The notes under the pieces: model-generated | What the model saw: the letters and a program-made list of their open reading frames with translations, nothing else | Databases searched by the model: none | What the model was told of the DNA's origin: nothing | Position numbers and translations under genes: made by a program | Shown: piece by piece, positions 1 through 6,353 of the stretch | Layout: every line of letters starts with the position of its first letter | Numbering within the stretch: the first letter of the stretch is position 1 | NCBI GenBank assembly: GCA_937967535.1 | Contig: CALCMV010000263.1 | Location: 1-12,562, forward strand | Length of the DNA: 12,562 nt | Origin: an uncultured Saprospiraceae bacterium | GTDB lineage: Bacteria > Bacteroidota > Bacteroidia > Chitinophagales > Saprospiraceae | Direction: 5' to 3'

Positions 1-18
1 TTAAAAAACGCCCAAACA

Positions 19-164
19 GGCTAACCATTTAACTTTGCCTGAAGCGAATACTCGTCAGACGAATCCCTTTATTCAATGCGAATATTTTATGAGACAAATC
101 ACTACATTTCACAAAAACCTTCGTCAGACGAGTACTATCCCGCAAGCAAACTTAAACGGCTAGC
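19..164. repeat. 146-bp palindromic MITE-like element, copy A
   Basis: A noncoding 146-bp element present in inverted orientation at 6174-6319, with about 7 mismatches. Its ends are imperfect terminal inverted repeats of roughly 45-50 bp: GCTAACCATTTAA at the left against GCTAGCCGTTTAA read inward from the right. The two arms carry the 11-bp dyad TCGTCnGACGA at 52-62 and 120-130. The 10-bp sequence CGCCCAAACA occurs at 9-18 and again at 165-174, directly abutting both ends, as a target-site duplication would. No reading frame of useful size is present, so it is non-autonomous. A REP/REPIN-type element is the alternative reading. Confidence 0.8.
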
Positions 165-196
165 CGCCCAAACATGCTCTAAAACTTGCAATAAAA

Positions 197-214
197 TTGT
201 TGCGAGTTGCCTTA
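197..214. repeat. Solo end fragment of the 4893-5071 element
   Basis: The 18 bases here are the reverse complement of the left arm of the element at 4893-5071 (around 4904-4921), sharing the core GTTGCGAGTTGCCTTA. Homology stops abruptly on both sides. It looks like a remnant or solo terminus lying 33 bp beyond element copy A. The remainder of 215-450 is AT-rich leader DNA with no gene. Confidence 0.5.
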
Positions 215-358
215 TACTTTATGTCTTTGTGGCAGGTTGTCATTTTGAATAGTCGTATGCTAAGATACATTAAAATGCCCCTAATATTTTACACACTTCC
301 AAATAAATTATTAATTTTTCTTTGTTTTCTAAAGTCTATTCTTTAACTTCACATCAGA

Positions 359-411
359 AAAGTACACATACAAAGTATTTCATTCAAACAAATGATTAAT
401 AAGTGTACTTT
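359..411 (+). promoter_or_regulatory. Inverted repeat in the leader of the first cassette
   Basis: AAAGTACAC (359-367) and GTGTACTTT (403-411) form a perfect 9-bp inverted repeat separated by 35 bp, ending 39 bp before the start codon at 451. It could be a leader hairpin or a bipartite operator. No convincing Bacteroidota -33/-7 promoter pair could be fixed in this stretch, so the role is inferred from position only. Confidence 0.3.
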
Positions 412-450
412 ATAATAATTTCATTCTGTTAACTTTATAATTTTTTTTCT

Positions 451-822
451 ATGAAGAAAATCAAATGTTTACTTTTTGCTTGTTTAACATTCAGTTTATT
501 GCTCTTATCCAACTCAAATGTACAAGCACAAAGTTCCCAACAAAGAGCTACTAATCTAAAGAAAGTTGCTTTAGAAAAAAAAGCAGAACGACAGCTAAGT
601 TTGCAACAAACGACCAAGAAGAAAACCGGCATTAATCAAAAAGGCAAATTAAAAGCCGCAAAAAAAGTATCGCAGACGGAGGCTCAATCTCCAAAAACAA
701 TGAAAGCCAAATTGGTAAAGAAAAACACTGCACCTGCCAAAAATGTAAGAACAACAAAAGCAGACCTCAAGCTAGAGGACGCAAGGCTAAAGTTGAAAGA
801 ACGTATCAAAAACAGACAATAA
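451..822 (+). CDS. Secreted Lys/Arg-rich basic protein, cassette 1
   Basis: A 123-residue protein of unknown function. Residues 1-26 form a Sec signal peptide (MKKIKC n-region, hydrophobic core LLFACLTFSLLLL, cleavage after VQA). The mature part of about 97 residues has roughly 29 Lys/Arg against 7 Asp/Glu, is rich in Gln, Thr and Ala, and has no Cys. It looks disordered to helical and ends in an amphipathic basic tail (LKLKERIKNRQ). It is paralogous to the protein at 2710-3171: the signal peptides are nearly identical and the tails similar, while the middle is diverged. The IPTL-type gene starts 30 nt after its stop, so the two are probably co-transcribed. The charge suggests binding to polyanions such as polysaccharide, extracellular DNA or the cell surface; that is inference. 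I do not recognise a named family. Confidence 0.8.
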   Translation: MKKIKCLLFACLTFSLLLLSNSNVQAQSSQQRATNLKKVALEKKAERQLSLQQTTKKKTGINQKGKLKAAKKVSQTEAQSPKTMKAKLVKKNTAPAKNVRTTKADLKLEDARLKLKERIKNRQ

Positions 823-852
823 ATTTTTTATTGACATAAAAATAAAAAAATT

Positions 853-2172
853 ATGAAAAAGATAAAAAAATACAAGCAACAGAAAAATACAAATTCTCTG
901 GCAAGTAAGATAGCCTCCTATTCAGCTTTGGCAGGAGCTATGATGGCAGCCACTCCGGGAGCTATGGCACAATGCGGCACAGCCGGTAGTGCCAGCCCTG
1001 TATTAGATGTTGATATCAATGGTGACGGTATCACTGACGTAACTATCAACTGGATCAATCTTAACACTTCACTGGGTTTATTCTTTTCGAATATCGTACC
1101 ACCCGCACAAGTGCCGATTATACCTCCGGGCGGAACAGGGACACTTCCGACTCCCTTACAGTTCAATTCTGTTACCAATTTTAGTTGGGCAAACGGTTAC
1201 GCTCTGTCCAATTCCGTATCCGCCACTTTCGCGCCTTTTGCAAACTCTGTGGTCGGTCCGTTTCCGGGTCCCTATGGAGGTCCCACAGGAGGTGGATGCT
1301 ATACGCTGCTTGGTGGCGGAGTGACCGCCGGACAAGCCGTAAGTTTTGGCACATATGTCGGCTCTAATGTAGCCAACTTTGCAGGTTTTCCTTCGAGCTA
1401 CTTGTCAATTATTTATGCCGTATCTCAAGGAATTTACTACTCATTGGACATTAGTTTTGCCTATGCACAAGCAGCAACAGGCAACCAGATTATTGGTCTG
1501 AGCGCAGCAGGAGGCAATGTATGTTCTGTGACTTCTTCGGGCGGCGCAACCATAGGAGCAGTACCGGCTTCCAATTTCGTATCTTTAGGTACCAACTCCG
1601 CAGTCAATTCAAGTTTCAAAACATTTTCATTTTATGCCTTCTTGGGTGGAGATGCTTACTTTTTACAACAAATTCCCGTAAATGGCAGTAGTTGTGGCGG
1701 AGCAATAGCACCTATATCTAACGTTGTCGTCAACTTCGGCTATACGAATATTCCGACTTACGGACCCTTCTACAATTTGTTGGGTTCAGGTACAGGAGTT
1801 GTTTCCTCCAATCAGAACGTTAATACGACCACTCACCTCGCCGTACAATTTACCGCAGATACGGGCGAAACACATAACGGTTGGGTAGAACTCAGTATTG
1901 ACCCTGCTAGCAGCGAAGTGACTTGTGTAGGTACAGGCTATCAGCAATGCTCTGTCGAAACTGCCATAGCAGTATCCGGCGACGCAGCAAACGCTTGTAT
2001 GATGGTAGGTGCAGCTACTAATGAAAATCCTGCTTGTGTGGAAGAACCACCCGAACCACCTGCTGATATACCAACAACAGGCGAGTGGGGCTTAATTATA
2101 CTTGGTCTGATGATGTCTATTACGGCTATTGTAGGTATTCGTCAGCGTAGAGAAGAAGATGCAGTTGCTTAA
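853..2172 (+). CDS. Secreted Cys-containing protein with IPTL-CTERM-type tail, cassette 1
   Basis: 439 residues. A long basic n-region (residues 1-16) precedes a Sec signal with cleavage after AMA at about 39, leaving QCG as the mature N-terminus. Residues 52-62 are an Asp-rich DxDxNGDGxxD loop resembling a calcium-binding EF-hand/dockerin loop. The middle is Gly/Ser/Ala/Tyr-rich and likely beta-structured. Residues about 324-405 form a domain containing GETHNGWVEL and a TCVGTGYQQC cysteine pair, then a Pro/Glu linker (EEPPEPPAD). The tail (406-439) is IPTTGEWG, a 16-residue hydrophobic helix and RQRREE, matching the three-part IPTL-CTERM sorting signal. This implies export and membrane retention or processing at the surface; the processing enzyme is not evident here. 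All eight mature cysteines have counterparts in the paralogue at 3184-4422. Substrate and partner are unknown. Confidence 0.85.
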   Translation: MKKIKKYKQQKNTNSLASKIASYSALAGAMMAATPGAMAQCGTAGSASPVLDVDINGDGITDVTINWINLNTSLGLFFSNIVPPAQVPIIPPGGTGTLPTPLQFNSVTNFSWANGYALSNSVSATFAPFANSVVGPFPGPYGGPTGGGCYTLLGGGVTAGQAVSFGTYVGSNVANFAGFPSSYLSIIYAVSQGIYYSLDISFAYAQAATGNQIIGLSAAGGNVCSVTSSGGATIGAVPASNFVSLGTNSAVNSSFKTFSFYAFLGGDAYFLQQIPVNGSSCGGAIAPISNVVVNFGYTNIPTYGPFYNLLGSGTGVVSSNQNVNTTTHLAVQFTADTGETHNGWVELSIDPASSEVTCVGTGYQQCSVETAIAVSGDAANACMMVGAATNENPACVEEPPEPPADIPTTGEWGLIILGLMMSITAIVGIRQRREEDAVA

Positions 2173-2256
2173 TGATTGAATAATGAAGAATGGAAAATTA
2201 AGCATAATTTTCCCTACGAATATAAAAGGCGTTCCGAAATTCGGAACGCCTTTTTT
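1822..2256. repeat. Direct repeat unit 1: 3' gene end plus terminator
   Basis: This block is homologous to 4075-4507. It covers the GWVEL domain, the sorting tail, the untranslated tail and the terminator. Over the last ~140 bp of coding sequence (from 2041, against 4291) I count about 6 differences, whereas the upstream halves of the same two genes align poorly. This points to recent gene conversion or modular exchange of the 3' ends. Confidence 0.75.
2224..2256 (+). terminator. Rho-independent terminator of cassette 1
   Basis: A 10-bp GC-rich stem (GGCGTTCCGA at 2228-2237 with TCGGAACGCC at 2241-2250) closes a 3-nt loop, flanked by AAAA before and a run of six T after. It lies about 55 nt after the stop of the IPTL-type gene. 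A nearly identical hairpin ends cassette 2 at 4475. Confidence 0.9.
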
Positions 2257-2262
2257 ATTATC

Positions 2263-2709
2263 TAATTCAAGTTGTGTAAAATTTGGAAATTACTCAAGTC
2301 CACAACTTGCCTTATCTATTTAGCAAAATCAAATTAAATAGTATATTTTTTTGGTTTTATCAAAAAAATATTAAATTTGTCATGTAAATGTAAATGAAAC
2401 ACAAAAAATGGCAAATGTTAATGTACATTAATCATATCTTACTGTTTGATTTACAAGAGTATATGATGCAAGTGTAAATTAAACACATAACTCTCCTTAT
2501 CATTTATTTCTATTTCTAATTTACTTCTCTAAAAAAGTATCTCCTCAAATTTCAAAGTTATTAGGAACAAATTAAGAATGCAAATTAAAAAAGTAACTGA
2601 TCATCAGTTGATTCTAATTTGTAGAATGTAAAGTTTTTTTTGAGGGAAAATTAAGAATCTTTTTTTTCAAAAAAATCTATAAACCAAATATTTGTACAAA
2701 TTTTTAATT
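2263..2709. other. AT-rich gap before cassette 2, no gene
   Basis: No credible reading frame on either strand. It holds a 15-bp near-direct repeat, TGTAAATGAAACACA at 2389-2403 and TGTAAATTAAACACA at 2473-2487 (one mismatch, 84 bp apart), and the dyad at 2595-2609 listed separately. It probably contains the promoter of cassette 2; I could not fix the promoter boxes. Confidence 0.6.
2595..2609. promoter_or_regulatory. Perfect 15-bp dyad, possible operator
   Basis: AACTGATCATCAGTT is a perfect palindrome about a central C, about 100 bp upstream of the start codon at 2710. Its size and position fit a dimeric repressor site; a small RNA hairpin is the alternative. No matching site was seen before cassette 1. 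Confidence 0.35.
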
Positions 2710-3171
2710 ATGAAAAAAATTAAATGCTTACTTTTTACTTGTTTGGCATTGAGTATGGTTTTATTAGCAAGTGTTGAAGCTACAGCACAAATTAAGGCTA
2801 AAAAAGATCATCCTACACACAAGCAAAGTTTCAAAACGCTTGAGCTAAAACAAGATGCTCCTCAACGTGTGACACCAAAGCTTAAAAATGCAAGCAATAG
2901 CCAACAACTTGCTGCTGCTAAAGCTAAATTGCAACAGCGTGCTGCAAATAGAGGCGAAAAACGAACAAGACCAAATGCTAGAGTAACTGCGGATAATGTA
3001 CCCGCGAAAGTCAAAGCAAAAAGAAATGTTTCCACTGCCGAAGGCAAACTCAAAGTAAAAAGCATACCTGCTAACGCACAGCTCAAAGTGATACCGCGTA
3101 ATCAAGCAGAAGCAAAGCAAAATCGTCAGGCAAGATTGACGGAGCTTAGAAAAAAATTAAGAAAACAGTAA
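2710..3171 (+). CDS. Secreted Lys/Arg-rich basic protein, cassette 2
   Basis: 153 residues, starting at the ATG at 2710. A TTG six codons upstream is possible but would spoil the match to the paralogue, whose N-terminus is MKKIKCLLFACL against MKKIKCLLFTCL here. The signal peptide is residues 1-26, cleaved after ATA. The mature chain has about 34 Lys/Arg against 8 Asp/Glu, many Ala and Gln, no Cys, and a basic C-terminal helix (LTELRKKLRKQ). Only the signal and the overall character are shared with the 451-822 protein; the middle is longer and diverged. Just 12 nt separate its stop from the next start, so translation of the two genes is probably coupled. Function unknown; a polycationic extracellular partner of the adjacent anchored protein is the working inference. 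Confidence 0.8.
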   Translation: MKKIKCLLFTCLALSMVLLASVEATAQIKAKKDHPTHKQSFKTLELKQDAPQRVTPKLKNASNSQQLAAAKAKLQQRAANRGEKRTRPNARVTADNVPAKVKAKRNVSTAEGKLKVKSIPANAQLKVIPRNQAEAKQNRQARLTELRKKLRKQ

Positions 3172-3183
3172 AAAAAGCCAATT

Positions 3184-4422
3184 ATGAAAATCAATAAATA
3201 TTTTACAGACAAAAATCAAAGTAATCTAAAATCAAGATTGCGCTCGTATGGTACAATGGCTGCTGCTTTTATGGTGGCAGGAGGTGCATACGCTCAGTGT
3301 GGTATTGCTGATGCAGCCAATCCGATACTTGACATCGATATTGACGGTGACGGTACTACGGATGTAACACTTAACTTTAATGCAGGGTCTCTTGCCACAG
3401 CCACAACTACGGCTACGGCACCTGTTGCTGCAAGTACCAACTTACTCAATACTCAAATAGGAACGCTCTCTACTTCATTGTATGTTGGTGCTAACACCTC
3501 ATTCTATGGATGTCAGATAGCTTATTTACCAGCATACTATGGTTTTGGTTATGCAGGCGGAGCCTTTTTTAATGGCGATGCGGCTTGGGGTTCATACACA
3601 TATGTAAATGCTACTGCCCCCATTAATTATCAGATTAATGCGATTGGGGTATTCCAATACTACTTTACTTATATTGCAGGCGTAGCAAACTACGCTTCTG
3701 CTGCCGGTGTCGGTAGTAATCAAATCGTTGGTTTGGCGGCTGCGGGTTCTTCTGTATGCGGAGCTATTGATTCTTCTGCTGGTGTTGCAGGTCCCAATAC
3801 TGTATCGCTTGGTAGTGCGGGTAGTACATTCTACTACTATCTCAGCCTGCTTGCTGCGAATAGTATTCAATATCTTATTCCTGCAGCTACAGCAAGTATT
3901 CCTACTCCTGCCGGTACATGTCTTACATTCACATATTCTATCTATGGCGTTTATCTGCCACCTGTTCCCGTTCCTATCGCTACGAGTATAGCTTCGAGTG
4001 CATCTACGGTGGCTGGTGCTTTTGCAATTACATCAGGTGTGACAGGTACAAGCTTGGCCACGTTCCAAAATGCGAATGCAACTACTCACCTTGCGGTACA
4101 ATTCATTGCAGGTGGCGAAACGCATAATGGTTGGGTAGAAATCAGTATCGATCCTGCTACAAGTGCTATTACTTGTGTAGGTACGGGCTATCAACAATGT
4201 TCGATAGAGACAGCTCTTGCCACTTCCGGCAATCCTGCCGATGCATGTATCACTACAGGTGAAGCTACGAATGAAAGTGCTGCTTGTACGGAAGAACCAC
4301 CCGAACCACCTGCTGATATACCAACAACAGGAGAGTGGGGCTTAATCATACTCGGTTTGATGATGTCTATTACGGCTATCGTAGGTATTCGTCAGCGTAG
4401 AGAAGAAGATGCAGTAGCTTAA
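3184..4422 (+). CDS. Secreted Cys-containing protein with IPTL-CTERM-type tail, cassette 2
   Basis: 412 residues, paralogue of the protein at 853-2172. The signal peptide is cleaved after AYA at about 37, giving mature QCG. A calcium-type loop DxDxDGDGxxD sits at residues 50-60. The middle is rich in Ala, Thr, Ser and Tyr and differs strongly from its paralogue except around NQIVGLAAAG and VSLGS. The C-terminal domain (about 298-378, with GETHNGWVEI and TCVGTGYQQC) and the IPTTGEWG tail (379-412) are almost identical to the paralogue. Eight mature cysteines fall in the same order, suggesting conserved disulfides. It follows its basic partner gene by 12 nt and ends in its own terminator. Likely a surface-retained structural or adhesive protein; no catalytic motif was seen. 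Confidence 0.85.
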   Translation: MKINKYFTDKNQSNLKSRLRSYGTMAAAFMVAGGAYAQCGIADAANPILDIDIDGDGTTDVTLNFNAGSLATATTTATAPVAASTNLLNTQIGTLSTSLYVGANTSFYGCQIAYLPAYYGFGYAGGAFFNGDAAWGSYTYVNATAPINYQINAIGVFQYYFTYIAGVANYASAAGVGSNQIVGLAAAGSSVCGAIDSSAGVAGPNTVSLGSAGSTFYYYLSLLAANSIQYLIPAATASIPTPAGTCLTFTYSIYGVYLPPVPVPIATSIASSASTVAGAFAITSGVTGTSLATFQNANATTHLAVQFIAGGETHNGWVEISIDPATSAITCVGTGYQQCSIETALATSGNPADACITTGEATNESAACTEEPPEPPADIPTTGEWGLIILGLMMSITAIVGIRQRREEDAVA

Positions 4423-4507
4423 TGATTGATAAATGAATAATGGAGAATTGATAACAATTTTCCTTACGAATGATAAAAGGCGTTCCGAATTTCGGAACGC
4501 CTTTCTT
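4075..4507. repeat. Direct repeat unit 2: 3' gene end plus terminator
   Basis: Partner of the block at 1822-2256. Similarity continues past the stop codon through about 50 bp of untranslated sequence (TTAATGATTGA then diverging) and through the terminator stem, so the duplicated unit was a whole transcription unit and not only the protein domain. Confidence 0.75.
4475..4507 (+). terminator. Rho-independent terminator of cassette 2
   Basis: GGCGTTCCGA (4479-4488) pairs with TCGGAACGCC (4492-4501) around a 3-nt loop, preceded by AAAA and followed by TTTCTT. It is the same stem as at 2228-2250 with a less regular T tract, about 50 nt after the stop codon at 4422. Confidence 0.88.
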
Positions 4508-4649
4508 ATATCTAATCAGAAGAAAATACAATAGAAGTTTTCAAGACTTTAAAAAGTTTTTATTATTTTTACAAAAGTTTTGGAGATAAAAAGTCCTAAA
4601 ACTCCTTTTTTAAAAATGAAATCAATAGATTCCTCAAAACTATTTAGCT

Positions 4650-4883
4650 ATGAGTGATAAAAAGAAAAAAGATGAAATAAGCAGTTTCCAGATTCTGGGG
4701 CTAAACTTTCCATTTGATAAAACCGAACTAATTAATCTTACACTCAAAGTTTGGTTGGCAATGGCAACTCTATTAATTGTAAGTATTGTCTTTTTTGGTT
4801 ATGAAATGACAAATGCCGATTTGCCGATGGGACCCATTGCAGGAATTTTGATTGCCTACTTGATATACATTTTAAAAGAATAG
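4650..4883 (+). CDS. Small two-helix membrane protein
   Basis: 77 residues, family not recognised. A highly charged start (MSDKKKKDE) and a short amphipathic stretch (FQILGLNFPFDK) precede two predicted membrane helices at about 30-51 and 59-75, ending in KE. The two helices with a short loop (EMTNADLPMG) would put both termini on the same side, by charge most likely the cytoplasm. It stands alone, about 140 bp after the cassette 2 terminator and 10 bp before a palindromic element. The small size leaves some doubt, but the coherent membrane topology and the ATG start support it. Confidence 0.65.
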   Translation: MSDKKKKDEISSFQILGLNFPFDKTELINLTLKVWLAMATLLIVSIVFFGYEMTNADLPMGPIAGILIAYLIYILKE

Positions 4884-4892
4884 AATTTGGGG

Positions 4893-5071
4893 GCTACCCG
4901 TCTAAGGCAACTCGCAACAAATAATTGGTCAAAACTACTTGTTCTTTTTCACTCACTCTGCGTTGCAAAAATGGTCATCCCGAATACTCTCGGGACTCAC
5001 ATTTTCGCGCCTTGATTGAGCAAAAAATAACATCGCATTTTTGACCAATTATTTATTTCGAGTTGCCTAAG
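4893..5071. repeat. Palindromic MITE-like element C
   Basis: Arms 4902-4934 and 5039-5071 are inverted repeats matching at 30 of 33 positions, sharing AGGCAACTCG and AAATAATTGGTCAAAA. The interior holds a further hairpin: TCCCGA (4978-4983) with TCGGGA (4990-4995), enclosed by AAAATG and CATTTT. The outer left end GCTACCCGTCTAAG (4893-4906) matches the left end of the 146-bp element at 6174-6187 at 13 of 14 positions, suggesting related end recognition. No coding capacity and no transposase nearby. The fragment at 197-214 is a solo piece of its arm. Confidence 0.75.
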
Positions 5072-5235
5072 TAGGCATTCAAGTTAATACTGTCGGGTTC
5101 TTTAAGCGTATTTTTAGCCTGCACTTCGTTGGAGAACCGCTCGTTTAGCTCGGCTAAAGTCGCGAACCTCCGCCTCGTTCAGTTTAAAACTACACTAAAA
5201 TCTACCCGACACTATTAACTTGAATGACTACTAAG
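5067..5235. repeat. Palindromic MITE-like element D
   Basis: Arms 5067-5098 and 5204-5235 match at 29 of 32 positions in inverted orientation, sharing CATTCAAGTTAATA and TGTCGGGT. Its left arm overlaps the right end of element C in CTAAG. The centre is GC-richer than its surroundings and contains the small hairpin TTTAGC-tcg-GCTAAA (5144-5158). It has no open frame of note. Its sequence is unlike elements A/B, so a second family is likely. Confidence 0.75.
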
Positions 5236-5592
5236 TTTATTTAATTTCTTACGTTTCGCTTATTTTGAAGTGAGAAAATGAAATTTGTTTTATGATTATC
5301 AGCGATTTAAAAATTAGACAATAATTACATTCAATTAATTTTAAATTTAAATTAATCAAATGTAACCAAGATTAATTTCAATATTATTTTTAAAAAACAA
5401 ATTTAAATGTATAAAAATTTGATTATCAATTAATTATAAATAATTTATTTTTTATAAAATAATAATTTCAAATGTTTTTTTCTCAATTCAAAATCCCCGA
5501 AACGCAAGTAATAGGAATTGGTTTGATTTTTGAATTTTGCTGCATGTTTGAAAGAAATAGAAAAAAATTATAAAATCAAAAATAGCAATAAA
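5236..5592. other. AT-rich gap, no gene
   Basis: A strongly AT-rich stretch with many short A/T palindromes, for example around ATTTAAATTTAAA near 5338-5355. No credible coding frame. It would contain the promoter of the DUF6702 gene, but no promoter pair stands out. Confidence 0.6.
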
Positions 5593-6108
5593 ATGGGGCG
5601 TTTTTTTAATTTACATTTTAATTTTTATATACTATTGAGTTTTTTTCTGTTGACGGGTTTTTCTTATCACAAATTTTACGTCAGCATTTCGGAGCTCAAT
5701 CATAATACGGAAACGGCAGCTTTGGAGTTTTCGATGAAGATATTTACGGATGATTTGGAGGCGGCACTCGAAGCGGATACCTCCAAAAAATTGTGGATTG
5801 GCGACCCCGAACGCGAAGTTGCCGCGACAGATAGTTTGCTGGCAATTTATTTTGATAAAAAGCTGACTATCAATATTAACGGAGAGCAAAGGGAAGCTGT
5901 TTTTCTGGGAAAAGAACTCGAAGCAGATGTGATTTGGTGCTATCTCGAAATTCAAGATGTACCTGCGGTCAAGAGCGTTTCTATTGATAATCGCATATTG
6001 ATGGAATTATTTGATGAGCAAAAAAATCTTGTTCACATTTATGCAAATGGAAAGGAGAAAAGTTTGTTTTTGAGGCGTGGGAAGACGGTAGGGGAAGTCT
6101 CTTATTAA
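5593..6108 (+). CDS. DUF6702 family exported protein
   Basis: 171 residues from the ATG at 5593. An in-frame TTG at 5530 would add 21 residues with no signal character, so it is not used. Residues 1-25 are a hydrophobic signal or anchor (FYILLSFFLLTGFS). The following HKFYVSISELNHN and FSMKIFTDDLEAAL segments are the hallmark start of DUF6702, a Bacteroidota family of exported proteins of about 160-170 residues, so the length is normal. The rest alternates beta strands (KLTININGEQ, VIWCYLEIQDV) and ends in LRRGKTVGEVSY. Family function is not established; members usually occur near peptidase or membrane-protein genes. The stop codon begins a small hairpin, TAAATC-ttc-GATTTA (6106-6120). Confidence 0.82.
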   Translation: MGRFFNLHFNFYILLSFFLLTGFSYHKFYVSISELNHNTETAALEFSMKIFTDDLEAALEADTSKKLWIGDPEREVAATDSLLAIYFDKKLTININGEQREAVFLGKELEADVIWCYLEIQDVPAVKSVSIDNRILMELFDEQKNLVHIYANGKEKSLFLRRGKTVGEVSY

Positions 6109-6125
6109 ATCTTCGATTTAGTCCT

Positions 6126-6163
6126 GATTTGTAGAGAAAATTCATGAATTTTCTCTACAAATC
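6126..6163. repeat. Perfect 38-bp palindrome between convergent genes
   Basis: The sequence is its own reverse complement over 38 bp, centred on TCATGA at 6142-6147, with arms beginning GATTTGTAGAGAAAATT. It lies between the convergent DUF6702 and acyltransferase genes. It could serve as a bidirectional transcription barrier, but neither side has a proper T tract directly after the stem, so it is not a standard intrinsic terminator. Confidence 0.75.
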
Positions 6164-6173
6164 GAAAAAACTC

Positions 6174-6319
6174 GCTACCCGTTTAAGTTTGCTTGTAGGA
6201 TAGTACTCGTCTGACGAAGGTTTTTGTGAAATGTAGTGATTTGTCTCATAAAATATTCGCATTGAATAAAGGGATTCGTCTGACGAGTATTCGCTTTAGG
6301 CAAAGTTAAATGGCTATCC
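6174..6319. repeat. 146-bp palindromic MITE-like element, copy B
   Basis: Inverted copy of 19-164, equal in length and about 95% identical, with most differences in the outer arms. The TCGTCTGACGA dyads are intact (6207-6217 and 6276-6286). The 14-bp sequence AAAAAACTCGCTAC is present at 6165-6178 and again at 6320-6333, overlapping or abutting the ends. This could be a target duplication, but the local CTCGCTA repeats make a chance match possible. Confidence 0.82.
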
Positions 6320-6325
6320 AAAAAA

Positions 6326-6353
6326 CTCGCTACTCGCTACTCGCTACTCGTTC
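6326..6353. repeat. Heptanucleotide tandem repeat at acyltransferase stop
   Basis: Units CTCGCTA (6326-6332, 6333-6339, 6340-6346) and a variant CTCGTTC (6347-6353). The array encodes the last residues and the stop codon (CTA at 6330-6332, read TAG on the - strand) of the acyltransferase gene. Related units occur at 8234-8257. It resembles the heptanucleotide STRR sequences known from cyanobacteria in form only. Confidence 0.8.

Noticed and set aside
301..450. Bacteroidota -33/-7 promoter for cassette 1
   Set aside because: TTTG motifs are present but no TAnnTTTG at proper spacing could be placed with confidence in this AT-rich sequence.
451..530. Lipoprotein signal (LFAC) in the basic cassette proteins
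   Set aside because: The Cys lies inside the hydrophobic core with more hydrophobic residues after it, and a good type I cleavage site (VQA/ATA before Q) follows.
5530..5592. Upstream TTG start for the DUF6702 gene
   Set aside because: The added residues are charged and lysine/asparagine-rich, and would place the signal segment 30 residues in; the ATG at 5593 gives a normal signal and family length.
6126..6163. Standard rho-independent terminator
   Set aside because: The stem is AT-rich and neither side has a T run directly after it in the transcribed direction.
1..6319. Composite transposon bounded by the 146-bp elements
   Set aside because: No transposase or integrase lies between or beside them, and the two copies have different possible flanking duplications, so only an invertible or bracketed segment is proposed.
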